Positions 37,515 through 51,049 of a stretch of DNA of 64,000 nt are shown piece by piece. The stretch's first letter is position 1. Each line of letters opens with the position of its first letter. The notes below the pieces were generated by a model that worked only from the letters and a program-made list of their open reading frames with translations, was not told the origin of the DNA and did not search any database. Source of the stretch: Malachius bipustulatus (Eukaryota; Arthropoda; Insecta; Coleoptera; Melyridae); NCBI GenBank assembly GCA_910589415.1, contig OU342635.1:4774001-4838000 (forward strand). Direction: 5' to 3'. The position numbers and the translations under genes were made by a program.

Positions 37515-38705
37515 ATTAAGTGTACCATATTCGTGAAGTGAGTCAGAAAAACTCGGGAAAATCTCGCATTCGATTGACCATCTTTTGACCACGTTTGACC
37601 ACCCAATAATTTCGTTTGACCACGTCCAGAAAAAAAGATAGGTACATATATGAATTTTTTCAATTTCCGATCCGGCTAACTTCACAATTTTACAATTATT
37701 CTCTCTGGAAACTAAACGGTTCGTTTGTGGGGGTCGAAACACTACCGTGAAGTTGGCCTCCAAATTATATGAAACTACTAAATTTTTTCGAGTTTTGAGT
37801 AGAACTAGAATAGTTCTAGGTTCTACTATTCAGGAGTTCTAGACATAAACTTTAATTAATTCTGCGGAACAGAACCGTTTAAAAGCAAAAAATCAGTTTT
37901 GGGGGCTCACTTCACGCGGCCCCCACTTTTCTCAGAAAATGAATTCCGATGTGATAAGTAGAAACAAAACTTGGAGTTCTAGAATTCCTGTTTATTTTCG
38001 CAAATATTTCGGGGCTACCCAGAACTCTAACCACAACCACTTATTTGCAGATTTTTTTTTCTTAGTTTTCTGAAAACTGGAAGACAACTTTTTTATAGAA
38101 CTCTTCGGGGGCTATATAAGCAGAACTCTAATCAGAACTCGTTTTCGTCGATTTTTTTCACAATTTTACAAAAAAAATCGCACAACTATTTGCGAAAACA
38201 TACGGAAACTCTACAACTCCAAATTTGGTTGCCACTTCTTACACCAGAACTCACATTCTCAGGAAAGTGGGGCCCCGTGAAGTTAGCCCCCAAAACTGAT
38301 TTTTGCTTTTAACCGGGCTTTGTTCTATTCTATTTTAAATTATATTTAAAAATCTAACGAGAACTATTTAAAATTTATATCCGGAACTCCAGAACTCTAG
38401 AACCTAGAACTATTCTAGTTCTACTAAGAACTCTGAAAAATTTAGTGGTTTTATATAATTCGGGAGCCAGCTCCACGGGAGTGTTTCGACCCCGGAAACG
38501 AACGAACCGTTTAGCTTCCAGAGAGAATTGTAAAATTGTGAAGTTACCCGGGTCGTAAATTGAAAAAAATCATATCTTTTTTTCTGGACGTGGTCACATA
38601 AAATTAGTGGATGGTCAAACCTGATTAAATGATGGCGAATCAAATACGCTATAGCAATTTGGTTTTTCCGAGTTTTTCCGGCTCACTTCACGAAGCTCAA
38701 ATTAT
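37515..38705. repeat. ~1.2-kb near-palindrome (long-armed foldback)
   Basis: The arms of about 500 bases run inward from TCGTGAAGTGAGTCAGAAAA (37,531) and the reverse complement of GGCTCACTTCACGA (38,680-38,693). They share GGTCAAACGTGG-type blocks, GAGAGAATTGTAAAATTGTG in opposite orientation, CGAAACACT(A/C)CCGTG, AACTAGAATAGTTCTAGGTT and the block around CCCCAAAACTGATTTTTGC. The spacer is short (about 38,030-38,160). No coding sequence. Confidence 0.8.
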
Positions 38706-38759
38706 CCTCAGGAGTAGGCCGCCATCTTGAATTTAGGGGGAACATCTAATAAGGTCCAA

Positions 38760-39848
38760 TGTGAAGGGGTTGAAATGCAATTTTTGCACTTTTTCACTTT
38801 TTCTCTATTTTCCTTGCAAAAAATGTTTCATATTTAGGTAAATGAGAAAGTTGTTCCTCGTACAATTCGCAACAAATTTTATGAATATAACTTTTTCGTG
38901 CAATCAGCTTTTTTCTGTGGGAAATTCGTCCAAGTCGCTCGATTTGGATCTGCATTTTTGGGGGCGGGGAAGGCATCGGATGAAAACATGTTTCAGGTGA
39001 TAATTTGATATCATCTCATACAAAATCATGATCAGGGATAAAAAATTACAGTTTCTATTCAAAATTTCAAGGTCACCCCACCCCCTCGCAATGGGGGGGA
39101 TTTTTATGCTCAAACGATATCCCCCTCTAAACCAAAAAACCCAATATTGTTTGACTGATTTTTTTCTTGAACACTGGTGGCAACGAATAAACAACTGGGA
39201 GGGATTAAAATGGATCACCCTGTAGAAAAAATGGTCAATATTTTGTTCAACATAATCTCAGTGAGTTTTGATTAGAAAAATAATAAGAGAGAAAGAACAT
39301 CGACTAGTGATTGTCTAAAACTTTTGACGATTTATTAATAATTAATTACCTACCTGTAGTTAATTAACTCTCGCAGATATGAAAAACTGTCATAGATTCA
39401 AATTTGTAGAAAATTTGTTTCTCCGTAAAGTAAGTTATTACACTTTACTCGATAAAAAGTCAAGTAACGTCGTAAAATGCGAAAAACAAATTCATCCATT
39501 AAAACCAAAATTGCGAGGTTGCATTTTTGGATTTACACTCACCACTCACCAATCACCATCGACACCCATTCAAAATTCCGTTTTTTTCGATTTACGCTTT
39601 CATTGCATAATCAAAGTAAAATCAGAATTTTACTACACTAAAAGTATAGTACCTACTTGAGCGTTTTTTTTTTCTGACGTAATTTCACAATTTACCGAAC
39701 TGTTGCGTTCCAGGACGAAAAAAAGAGTTAATTGCACGATAAAGCGTTGCAAATTGTATATGAAACAACTTTCCAATTAAAAATTGCGCATTTTTTTCTA
39801 CGAATATAGTGAAAAAGTGCAAAAATTGCATTTCATTTCAACCCCTTC
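38760..39848. repeat. Foldback element with ~140-bp arms
   Basis: GAAGGGGTTGAAATGCAATT, then TTTGCACTTTTTCAC, at about 38,763 is matched by GTGAAAAAGTGCAAAAATTG, then CATTTCATTTCAACCCCTTC, ending at about 39,847. Further inward GTACAATTCGCAAC and GTTGCAAATTGTAT pair. Part of its interior (39,410-39,630) recurs at 56,205-56,430. Confidence 0.75.
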
Positions 39849-40295
39849 GCTGGAGCTTATTATGCGTAATATTTGTTATAAACAATCGAATATAAAAAAA
39901 ACTTATGGCGACATAAAATGTAGGGAATTAAATTCCCCACAAGTTCTGAAATGAATAATTTTGCCCAAAACTCAAAAACTACTGATTAGGTAATGAGGAA
40001 AAACACCTTCTAAATTCAAGATGACGACCAACGCCTGCTGGGGGTAATTTGTAATAATGTTGCACTTTAATAAGCATCTATGAGGAGAGGGAGACAAAAC
40101 TGCATCAAAAAATTCCTGTCCCAAATTAAACTTCTGGGTTTGCCTTTTTTCGTCTAAAATTACCTCAAAACTGATGCCCGTTTTTATTAGTTTTTGACAT
40201 ACCTGCACCTACTGCCAAATAATAACAAAAATTGAATTGATGACGTGTGTAAGTAGGCTTTCTCGGCAGGCTTCTATTGTAATCGTACAATAAAT

Positions 40296-40376
40296 AATTG
40301 ATTCCGGGCTGTTGTGCCGTGGATCACGTTCAGGGCAAATATCCATGTACCACGGCACAACAGCCCGGAATCAATT
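40296..40376. repeat. Perfect 27-bp-stem hairpin with 27-base loop
   Basis: The left arm, AATTGATTCCGGGCTGTTGT, then GCCGTGG (40,296-40,322), is exactly reverse-complemented by 40,350-40,376. The loop is GATC-like ATCACGTTCAGGGCAAATAT, then CCATGTA. It is GC-rich against an AT-rich background. No pairing is seen beyond the 27 bases. Its nature is unknown: a transposon end, a regulatory hairpin or a small-RNA precursor are possible. Confidence 0.85.
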
Positions 40377-40782
40377 AGGTATGACTTAAAAAAAAAATTG
40401 AAGTTTACTAGTTTAACTTTATAGGTTTCCCAAAATTTACTCTCGGCCGTTTGAGATTTAAATCAGGTGGGCAAAAAAACTGCAAGTCAAATTAATCGAT
40501 TTTTCTTGATTTCGAGTTCTTAAAAAAATGTGACTTAAAAAATTACTTCATATCGAAAGGGGGCCAAATTTCTTTTGTACAGGATAATTACCCGATTTAT
40601 TTATTATCCCATGGCTAGGTCAGTATAAAAAATGATTTATTTTGTGTTTTTTCTATATTTACTCGTGTTTTTTTGCATTCAACACGTAACGACACTAACT
40701 GTAATAATACAGAGTGAGTTTTAATAATACCTAAGCAGTACCAATACGAAAAAAAAAATAAAGACTTACTCATTCCTCGGAT

Positions 40783-42150
40783 AGTCCAGTCAAAAAATTG
40801 TACCTAGGTACTTTTATTAAATTTAGTGAATTAGAGCTGAAACCGAGGCTGAAACAATCCTGAAACAAAAAAATTAGCTGAAACACTCCAGCCAATTTTT
40901 AAAAAAGTACTATTACAAAAAATGTCAGGAAGTTATATCCAGTAACTTTTCTTCGAAACTTTTTTTGTAATTTCTTATTCTTCAAAAGTTACAAATTTTC
41001 TCGCAAATTTTCAAAAATGACACTTGGGCAAATCTTGGGCAAAAATGGCGTGGGCAGGTGAAAGGGAGGTGAAAATAACAAAAGTTGTAGCTTTTGAGTC
41101 TTCCTACAACAAACGTATCTTCAATTTTTTTGCATGCTTAGTACGGACATAGAGGGCGCAAAAACTCGACCAGCGCCAAAACTAAATTCTGGAAATTTTT
41201 GAATCTATTCACATAACTAATCAGATCATAAGCGTTTCCACTAAATACATGATTTTGGAGTTTTCGGGCTCGCTGATTAAGAAGAAATATGAATTTCTGT
41301 AATTGATAATCCAGGGTAAAATCCAGGGAAAACGTAGCATAGGCAAGAGGAAAATCTCGTGGTTGCGAAACCTGATGAGAGAGTCTTACCAACTTTTTAA
41401 AGCAAATTAAAGTAAAAAAAGTCCAAAGTAAAAATAGCAATTGCCAACCTTCGACTTGGAAATGGCACTTGAAGGAGAAGAAGATCCGATTTTCAAAAAC
41501 AAAATAACGGCTCCAATATGACGGACGTCTTTCATAAATTCATCTCAATTTCACCAAACATATTATCATTAGGGAATTTTCGGATTATTCCAAGGATTGT
41601 TTCTAATTAAGGACGCTGAAAACCCCAAAATCGCGTATTTGGTGAAAACGGTATGCTTTAAATTAATTAATTATGTGTCAAATTCGAAAATATTTAAAAA
41701 TCCAGTTAATTTTTGATCTTTGTAGGTATTCGTACCAAGGATGACATTTTTTTAAACATGCATGTTGTAGAGAAGCAGCTACAACTTTTGCCCAGTCCAT
41801 TTTTCACCCCCGATTGACCGTTTTGTTATTAAATCGAAAAAACCGTTTCCACCCACTATAAAGTGTCATTTCCGTGGACTTATATCTTTTGAAAAATAAG
41901 AAATTTCAATCATCCTTATCAATTTTTGTAATGATACTTTTTTACGTACAACCGTTTTTTACCGAGACAGATTTCATCCCTTAAATTCAAGATGGCGGCC
42001 ATCTCTGACGGAATCCGAGGGGGGAAACTTGACTGGAGTGTTCTTGTTGTGCCTCCTACCTAATCATTAAAATTCGTTATTAAACTTCAATTAACGCAAT
42101 TTCAGTCATTTTTTGTGACTACAAATTTGACTGGACTACTGAAAAAGTGT
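40783..42150. mobile_element. Foldback element, family E (relative of the outermost element at 57.7-62.6 kb)
   Basis: TAGTCCAGTCAAAAAATTGT at the left pairs with the reverse complement of CAAATTTGACTGGACTA at the right. The inside shares ordered blocks with 57.7-58.1 and 62.3-62.6 kb: CCTACAACAAACGT, CAAAAACAAAATAACGGCTC, a CAATATGACGGACGTCTTT-type block, AAGATGGCGGCC and GAATCCGAGGGGGGAAACTT. No transposase frame was seen. Confidence 0.65.
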
Positions 42151-42419
42151 TTTCATTTAGACAACCATCAAAAAAGAAGGACTTTAAAAATAATTTTGAA
42201 TAGCCCAATTAATTAAACATAACGTTACAACAACTTATTTGGGTTGCACTTTTTGGGCGACCAAGTGGCTTACATCTGATCGTGCTACATTATCAGGTAG
42301 CAGCCTTAAAGGAAGCTGACTCTGACTATTGGGAATGTATCCATTTCTTCCGGTGTGAGATAGTTTCTCCCGAAGGTTTGTAACCAGTTCTTTCCTGTTA
42401 TTAAGCTCCAATAACAGTT

Positions 42420-43032
42420 TTTTGGTTCTTTTTACCTACTCTGTGTAAAGGCCTTCGAATGTTTCAATCTTGGTAGGTTTTGCCCGAGGTTTTGCCAGTG
42501 CTGGAGGACTTTCCTCTCAACCCAGTTGCCTATTGTTATTTTGGCTACATTCGACGATATGCAAAACGCTGATTCTCTGGTCATTTAAATTCCAATTCGG
42601 CACTTTTCATTGCCAGAAATTCGGCAAACTTATTCTCTCTCTATCTAGTATGGCCCCTCGTTGCTCCTTTCTAGGGCATTCAGAGTTAGTTTCTCTAAAT
42701 CTTCAGAGTTTTAGTCAGACCAGTTTGGACTTGCATTAACTGGAGCTAAGGGCTTTTAAAACCGCTTGGTTGTCTGAAAATATTTTATCGATCTGCATTT
42801 GCAGTGCATGTTTTCCTGCATCTACGCACAGAGCTCTATGGCATAGATTTCGGTCTGGAAAGTTGTTGTGTGAAGGCCCGGGCTCGAGAAGACTTTCTTC
42901 GTTGAGCCAGCACGACACGTCCCAACTCCATGCAGTTTCCGTGGATGTCTTAGATCCATCGGTCAATCTGAAATCTGCTGTTACGAGTTTATTTCTGTTT
43001 CTAGTAACCAGTTTTACCAGGAGAAAGTACAA
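42420..43032 (-). pseudogene. Non-LTR retrotransposon RNase H domain remnant
   Basis: On the minus strand, 43,032-42,736 reads T-A-D-F-R-L-T-D-G-S-K-T-S-T-E-T-A-W and later S-D-N-Q-A-V-L-K-A-L-S-S. These are the T-D-G-S-K and S-D-x-Q-A-x-L-K-A-L landmarks of the RNase H domain in R1/Jockey-like LINEs. Past 42,736 the frame breaks, but a garbled I-S-G-N-E and an R-K-E-L-V-T-N-L run (about 42,600 and 42,400) look like the domain's continuation. Stops and shifts show it is inactive. No RT domain is attached. Confidence 0.65.
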
Positions 43033-43060
43033 CAGAAATAAAAATCAAAAAAACTAATCC

Positions 43061-46000
43061 GGAATTTGAGTTCATAAAATTATCTTGTCAGTTTTGCATT
43101 TGCTTATTAATTTTTGGGGTGGACGTTGGTGTTGGAACACCCTGTACAAAGCATGATTATTATTATGTTTGATTGATGAAGGTTACCTTGAGAGGTATAT
43201 ACCTAGAACAATTATTATTATTACCAATTAAAACATAATTCAAAGTAGGTACTTTTAATTAGTCTCAATATGTTTCAATATGTGCTAATTGCGACGTTTA
43301 CCAACTGCCTTATACCATGACTATTAGAAATGTAGGGCAGCTAAAATGTATCACAGCAGGTGATCTAATAGTCTTCTATCTATAGTATATGTCTTCTAGG
43401 TATAGTTTCTTTTTACTGGAAGAAGAAGGTTTACGATTAGAGATGTTTTCCAAGGTATGAGGGGTAATTTAAAGGAAAAAGTATTGGCTTCCAGCCCAAG
43501 CAGAAGAGTATTTCCATTTCCATTCCTACCACGATTCTATTTTTTTTTAGCTGATTTAATAGTGGGGAGACAACTGGGGGGCTATAATAATAGCGGGGAG
43601 CGAAATTTTGTTCGAAAAAAAACGTGCAGTTAGTTACCTATAGCCAACTCTGACAACTTGGCCAAGAACTCTAGAAATATTCATCTAAATCTAAAAAATC
43701 TAAAAGATTCTCAAAATATTTTCTAATATCATCAATCAAACTTAATTATTATATTTGGGACACCCTGTAATTTTTAGGTAAATGCCAACAAAAAAAAATG
43801 TAGCAGATAATGATAGGCGACCTCTATTCCCTATGATGATAAGCAAAAGGGGTAGGTGGTAGGTGTATTATATCAAAATCGACCTGTTTCGGCATTTTGC
43901 GTCTAAATCTTGAGTTTCCAAGTTATTATTTTGTTAATGTGTTGTAGTGTATCTCACCTACCTATACCCTGGTCGAGGTGCCAATCTCTGTAATATAACA
44001 TGGTCACCGGCAACAAATCTGTAATGTATCACCCAACCTATTTAACCTTAAAACTAATGTCGGATCCTGGTCACGGCACCAATTTCTGCAGTGTATCATG
44101 GTCGACGGCACCAATTTCTGTGGTGTAACCTACCTTTTAAATGAAGGTTTTGCCTTATGCTCATAAAAATGTCTAATGTGGCCCCGGACTGAAGAACCCC
44201 TTTGACGTTCGAAATGTCAATTGGTCTGTCGTGAATGTGTCTGTTGAATTCCCGCCCTAATGCTTGATTTGAATTTAAAGTTATCCCGCCCTGAAGTCTT
44301 TCCTTGTTCTTTCGTAGAAAAACGCTACGAAAATACTTTGAGCCAGTCATTTATTAAGAGATAGAAGATACTATTAAAAAACAGAATTTCCTTCTATAAA
44401 ATTGAATAAATCCTATACCTATTCTGTTACCCTCTTCCCATGTCTGGTTCCCTAACTATAAGTTTAAAGAGGAAAAAAAGAACCCTTGTGAAGAAAAAAA
44501 ACTCTGACTGTGCAAAAAATTAAACACAAATAACACAACACATAAAATCGTCACCGTTTTGGTGTAAAATTGAAATTAATAAACAGATCTGTTATACTCA
44601 GAAAGAGGACATTTTATTTTTCCATTTCAAGGACTCATACATCCTGAAAAGAAAACAAAACACACAAAAATACATATAAAACCCAAAAACAACAATGCGT
44701 ATAAAATTTACGCCTTGTGTCAACACTTAGTTCTCTCTAAGTGCCAACGACGCAGGATAAATAAATACATCCCCTGTAGCCAACCCCTAGCTGACCCCTG
44801 TTTCCCTCTAGCGACAGCGGGGTTAAAAGAAATAAATAGATTGGTTGCAAGTAAATATTGCAATATTGCAATACAAAATTGTAAATAATGCAAGAAAACA
44901 TGATTGTTTTTAGATATTCCATGAACAATTGAATATTCAACGTCTTATAATTATGTTGTTCGTAACGTCCTCAGAAATGTTCAGTAAAAAGTTACCTCTT
45001 CCGCCAATTTTTCCGAAGTAGAAATCTAATTTGACTCCTCTATACCCCCATACCATGATAATGGGCGCTAAAGTTAATGGAATTGTTAATATTTACAGCG
45101 AATAATGGAATAATGAACTTCAATCAACATTAGAAATAATTAAGGAGGTGTTACTCTCTGGGATTAACAACCATAAATAATATTATGCAGTTTCGGTTTA
45201 GACGCATGCCGCACCGTACAATAGTCTTAAATCACCAATTAAGATGGGTAAATCATTTGCCCAGCAGAGCAATAAGAAAAGATAATGGACGGATGCGCTC
45301 AATCTGAATCTCCTCGCTGTCTTATAGATCTCGGTATTCATTGAGCATGTAATTTATGTAGCTCGAGTTCAAAAACGGTATTGTTCTTAGTTAGTGAAGA
45401 AGGTCTTGGAAATTACAGGGCAAGAAACCTTTGAATAATAAATGAGTCGACCAAAGATGCTTATTATTTCTAAGAATATCTATTCAGGTTACTTTATTAT
45501 ACAGCTTCTGGAATAAAATTTATATGAACGATATTACTTATGGCAAAGAGGCATTATTACGGTTTTAGTGAAACTACCGCAACAATAAATGACACGATTT
45601 GCCGTATTTATATTACATTAACATATTCAAAAACCGCTATAATTAAACCCCGATTTTCTAATTTGGTAATAGTTGGCGTATATTTTAAACTCGCATGCAT
45701 GAAGAAGTGTTCCAGTAATTAATGCAAGAGCTGCTCACCAAATTTAGGCAGAGCCTATAAAAGATTATTTTATATCATCATATTATAGATAATGATTGAA
45801 TAAGAATACACCTCTCTTAAATCCTACTAAAATTTACTGCAAAATTGAAATCGTATAAAATATATAAAAAAATGTACAAAAGATATAAATTGATTAAATA
45901 TATATGTAACAGATCGGAGCGTCGATTTAACGCTTCGATTCGTTAGTTTCAAACATACAAAATCATATCGTCGTTTCATTTGGGTTTTGAAAGATTCATT

Positions 46001-46127
46001 TACATTTTATATAAAAGCACAACATGACAAAAACAAATACCTACAAGAACAAATTGATATGTAAATCTGGTAAGTTTGATATTGATAAAGAGATAAATCT
46101 GTTAGAGATAAAAGAGATAAATATCTG
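43061..46127. other. Gene-free stretch with weak repeats
   Basis: About 43,975-44,125 contains three diverged GG(C/T)(A/G)CCAATTTCTG(T/C)AGTGTA-like units. ACACCCTGTA strings at 43,136 and 43,749 look like isolated mariner-type ends. The minus-strand frame at 44,096-44,350 has no recognised domain. Nothing else could be supported. Confidence 0.35.
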
Positions 46128-46415
46128 TTGGTGACTGTAACTAATAACAACACTAAAGAGAAGCTATTATATTACCCTAGCCCTAGAGAGACAAGAATCC
46201 TCTTGAAGAAATTATATGAGGATATACAAGGATTTGACAAGTCAACTGGGAAGTGCTTGAGAATGCGTGCACCAAGTGAAATTCTCGAGAAAAATATTAT
46301 GCGAATAAGAGAAAGAAAATTCGTGGGTTATAGGCTCTGTTGCGTAACAACTTACTGCCAAGAACTCAATTGTTCTATTTGTATAGTAAGTCACGCGGTT
46401 TGGAATTTTGATTAA
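46128..46415 (+). other. Unassigned open reading frame, possible exon or gene fragment
   Basis: The 95-codon frame contains a charged, helix-like stretch (R-E-T-R-I-L-L-K-K-L-Y-E-D and E-I-L-E-K-N-I-M-R-I-R-E-R-K) that looks more protein-like than the surrounding AT-rich frames. The first codon used here is not an ATG, and an upstream in-frame extension exists. No family is recognised and no splice pair is clear. It may be chance. Confidence 0.2.
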
Positions 46416-49400
46416 TTTAATTATTCGAAGGACCAGCGGGAAAATAATTAGGGGAGCAATTAAGGGGTATAATTTCTAGGATGATAATTATGCACCTACC
46501 TTAAATATCCCATGTAGACCGCTTAGTGAGCTTTCATTTGGCGACAAGGGCCGAAGATACTATCACGTCGCGGAGCACTTTTGATTGCAATGTAAACACT
46601 CTTCTTGTGTATACACAGACGTGGACCGAACGCGACAGCGGTTCATCTCATAATCATGGGTGAAGTGGTGGGCACCCTTTGGCTGTATGCCCATAGGACA
46701 TGGTCTCGCGCACCATGTTGTCAGGTTCCTCTCCGCCCGTGCATAATTCAAAATAAGGAGGGAATTATATGGAAAAGGGAAACATGGGAATGGAATAGGC
46801 TCAAAAGTTCATTACTGATCTAATGCCAAAGACATGAACGGGAGAAAAACACTAAACTGCTGGAGTCATGGGTGGCCATTTCTTTATTGGAGTTCATCAG
46901 CATGCCCTATCTACTATTTGTCTTTAGCAAAAAATCATTTATTTCTCTTATTCATAAAACATTGTAACTTAATCGCGATAACAATAAGCTACCAAAAATG
47001 GACATTTCCTAATTTTGTTGCAATATCGTCAACACAGATCTTTGCACCTTGGGAATAATCTGAAGAATCCTCATGCTGTAAAATTAAGTATGTACTAATT
47101 ATTGTGTTGGGTGACTGGGAAGAGTTTTTACCTACTATGTACTAGGTACTGATTGTCCATGTAGAATTCATCAGACACTACTAGACAATACGATTTCAGC
47201 TACATTAACCTTGCATTGTATCGTACATATGTTGATTTTTTTAGTATTAGGATCTTCAGACGAAGGCTGGTCTGTTGCGAGTGAATAATTGAGCAAAGTA
47301 GATGTTTCATGTTTGTTCACTCTCGTCATGAAAGCTTAGAAATAATGATAATACACTTTTGAACAGCACCGCTTTACCGGCGTACACGCTCTATGCACAT
47401 GCACAATGAGAATAAGTTATTCTTAATAACGGAATTAGAGCTATTGCTTCAGGTTATGACATTGAATGTATGAATGTCTTGATTTTATATAAGTTCTGAT
47501 GAACTTTTGTTGCAGAACTGTATAAATGGTAATAAATAAACACCCGCCGTACTATCGTTTTATTTAATGAATCTCCAAATCTCCACGTTTCATTACCGCG
47601 CGGGATATGCCTAAAGACAGGTGTAGAATAATATCTCTTCATGTGCATCATGGACAAGATCCCCGTCACGATGAGTAGGTAAAGGCAAAATCAATTGACC
47701 GATCTATTTTAAATTAGATTTCTATAGAGTCCTCTTGGGAGACATGTACAGGTTTTTTTCGTTCAATCTCAGCTTTTTACCAAGAGTAAGTGTACCTTTT
47801 TAATGTAGAGAACATTAGCGCTTTAAAATGTTCTTTCAAAATGGCAATTTTCCCAGTGTCATATAGTAATAAAGAGTAAAAAACCTCATACCAAAAAGGC
47901 GGCACTATCAATTGAAAGATCGTCAAAAAACAGAAGAAAAAAAATGAGACCTACAGCCGTGGCCGTCTCTTGCATCCCAAACGACATTGATTTTTGTTGA
48001 TCCAACTTCCTTCTTCCAGAGGTCCCTGTACCTGCTTGGTCAATTTATCTGGTGGTCTGTCTCGTTTTTCCTTTCGGTTTGGCTCCACTTAATTATTCGT
48101 GCTGGTCATCTATTTGGGGTCATTCTTTGTTCCGTGTGAATGCAAGGGTTAAGTCAGGCTAATTTTTTGCTAAAAACTTCCACTTGCTGGTGGGGCTTGG
48201 GCATGTCGGTGAACTCCAATAATAAGAGCGAAATGACCATCCATGTCTTCAGCAGTGTTATTGTTTTTCCCTGTCTTTGGCATAAGATCAATAATAAACT
48301 AATCACATATTTACATTGTTAATCAATTAGCAAGATGTGAATGATCCTGTTTTCTTCACGATTTGCTTTGACTTTGTAATAAAATGCTCTCATGCTCATG
48401 TTCACATTAACATTCGTAAAGAAATGGGATTTCTGCAAGGCGGCTTAACTTAAGCACTGTATTTATTTGTCTATTAAGAAGAGCACAATTACCGTACAAA
48501 GTTGCTTGTTTACGGGATGTTAGTTAATGCACTTCACTGCTAGCGCGTTACGCAAACGCTTTCAGAGGTTACAAATTATAAAATGTAAAGTCAAAATAGT
48601 CTATTTCGGAAATATGGCGTGCAAATATTGTTGAGTGATTGAAATAACGGTTTAGATTATTTTGGATCAAGTTCTTTTAGGTACCTACTTCTTTTGATTA
48701 CCAATCCAAATCCACACCAACAATTTGGGTCATCTTCGTGATTAGAAAAAATAACAGCCTTCCTCTTGAGATATACGTAATGTAATTCGAACCCGGCAAA
48801 ATGTCTCTCAAAATGAAAAAATCTCTATTATCTCGCAAAGGGTCCACTTCAAGTCAGGTCAAAATGTCAATACTTCTTCGAAATAGTTCATGATATTTAT
48901 TAAAAACCCAATTACCTTACACTATTAAAAAAAAAACCGGTGACACATCGTTGTGAAGCCCACCCCAAAAATTTAGAGATAACGAGAAGTTTTCGGAAAG
49001 GTGTCCTTCATAAGCTCGATCTTCATTTTGATAAAGTTTATCGATTGGCTGGTAAAAAATTTCGGTACCTATTCGATCTCTCCCCACTTGGTCTGTTTTT
49101 CCTCTTAACGTAGAGAATGAACTTTCCAGGTTCAGTAAATTTTGAAACCATCTAAAAATTAGGGGGTCGTAACCCACTGGGGCAAGGAGATGATACGAAA
49201 AAAAATTGCCAAATATGTAGTCACACTACAACTGACACTCGTTCTGGCACGGATTTCGGGAGTATGTGCAGCAAGCGCAACGCGTTACTGACTTCATTAA
49301 TGAACCATCACCTAGGATGTTTTACTTTCGCTTTCGGGCCTTCGATGACATCAGGGGCTTTCAGGGTGTTAAGTAGCAGTGCTACAAGACCAGCGAGTAC

Positions 49401-51049
49401 GACGTAGAGAAGACACAGCTTACTACGGAAAGAAGAGTATTATCCATCTGAGGAGGTGGTCAGTCACTCTTTTTGTACTCTATGAATGTTTGAAATATTT
49501 ATTCCACTATTCTATTCTAGCATTGGCGATAAACAAATACCCCCCATGATATGTCCCTATCTTAACTTAGTACCTTACATGCTTTTATTATTCCATTAAT
49601 AATCCATGCTCACTTCACGAAGCCATGCTGGACCCCTTCTTCAAAAATAAAATGTACCAGGGAGATTATACCTGGCTTGACCAAAATAATCGAATTCTAC
49701 CGATATGTGGAAGAAAAATAGGCGAACGGGAGATGCCCACCCGGATATCGGGAAATATCCGCCTTAATAATTATTAATAACAAAAAATAAAACAAAATAA
49801 ACATTGAAAAACTATTATGTACAGGTGATCATTTCAATTTTCGATGATTTTTATTGTTTAAACTGATGAACTGCTAGCAAATTTTCAAGGCCGAGAGTTA
49901 TTAAGCGTGTCAAAGAATCGTTTTGAAAAAATCGACAATTCCAAAACTTTCACCCGGAAAATGATCTTTCTCTTGCATCTCGGGGAGAGCTACAGCGTTT
50001 TTTTACTACTTATCTAGTTTGTAACGTCTCTCCCTTTTTTGAAAGAACGTGTTAATTATGTTATTAATAATTAGTTAATTAACTAATGCCTTCAGACGGG
50101 ATAAGGAATGTACTTTAACAAATTTATACACGACATCAAAATATAAAACGTAAATTTATTGATTGGCTTCACAAATAATGTATTTTGCTTGTATACGAGT
50201 TAATAATTCATTCAGAGGGTTCAAATCGCTCGTGAACGTAGTCTAGATAGACACGGGCAGCGAGCGCTGGCAGGCTGCAATCGACGACCGTTAGGAGATA
50301 AGGCCTCGTTTTTATCCTCACTGCCGGTCGTAGTTTCTGGGTCAAGTTCACGGAGCAGTCCTGTTTTTTTACTTCGTCGATGATTGGCTAGCTGTAATCA
50401 GAATGATTATTGCAAAACAAGAAAAGGGATATCATTCATGTGGAAATATGATATTCAATTAATAGAGTTTAAATAATAATAACTGGGGAGCATGGATTTC
50501 ACGAACTAAATCGTCAAAAGAAACCTTCACCCGGAAATTATCTTTTTCCTGTACATATCTCGAAAACGGGGAGAGCTACAGAAGCACTAACAGCTTACAG
50601 TTGTGAACTTCTCGCATGCACTTTCTATCGCCTGGCGGGGGATTTTCATTAAGATCGAAGAAAATTTTTTTTCGAAAAATTCAGTACACACAGTTTAGTC
50701 AGCTTCAGCTACAATCTTACGTTGTTTCTCTGCTTTCGGTGATTTACATTCATATCGTAGTTTCATTCATAACAGACTGTATGTATCTAAGTGTAGGATG
50801 TGCTGTGAGTATAATGTGCTAAATACGAGGCAAGCAAATAATAGAAGCGTTTATTGAAAACATTAAAGGCGTGAAGTCAGAAATGTCACCGTGATGATGT
50901 GAACGAACTCGGTCTATTCTATGTATTCTTCAGAATTACCATGCAGCCGGATGTAGTAGTTTATCAAACATGTAAGGAATTTCAGTTTAGCTTTAATGAA
51001 CCCAAGTTTACATTTTACATTGTATAACTACTCTTTTTATTTTTTTCAG
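46416..51049. other. Gene-free stretch
   Basis: No gene recognised. About 49,955-50,010 and 50,525-50,580 share TTCACCCGGAAA(A/-)T(G/T)ATCTTT and GGGGAGAGCTACAG, so they are two fragments of one dispersed repeat. Other short frames lack motifs. Confidence 0.35.

Noticed and set aside
44096..44350. 84-codon minus-strand frame, considered as retrovirus-like element coding or LTR
   Set aside because: No recognisable gag, pol or primer-binding features and no matching repeat nearby.
45900..45960. Short inverted repeat GGAGCGTCGATTTAACGCTTC as an RNA hairpin
   Set aside because: Pairing is short and imperfect.
48780..48800. AATTCGAACCCGG as a tRNA T-arm
   Set aside because: No cloverleaf partner arms around it on either strand.
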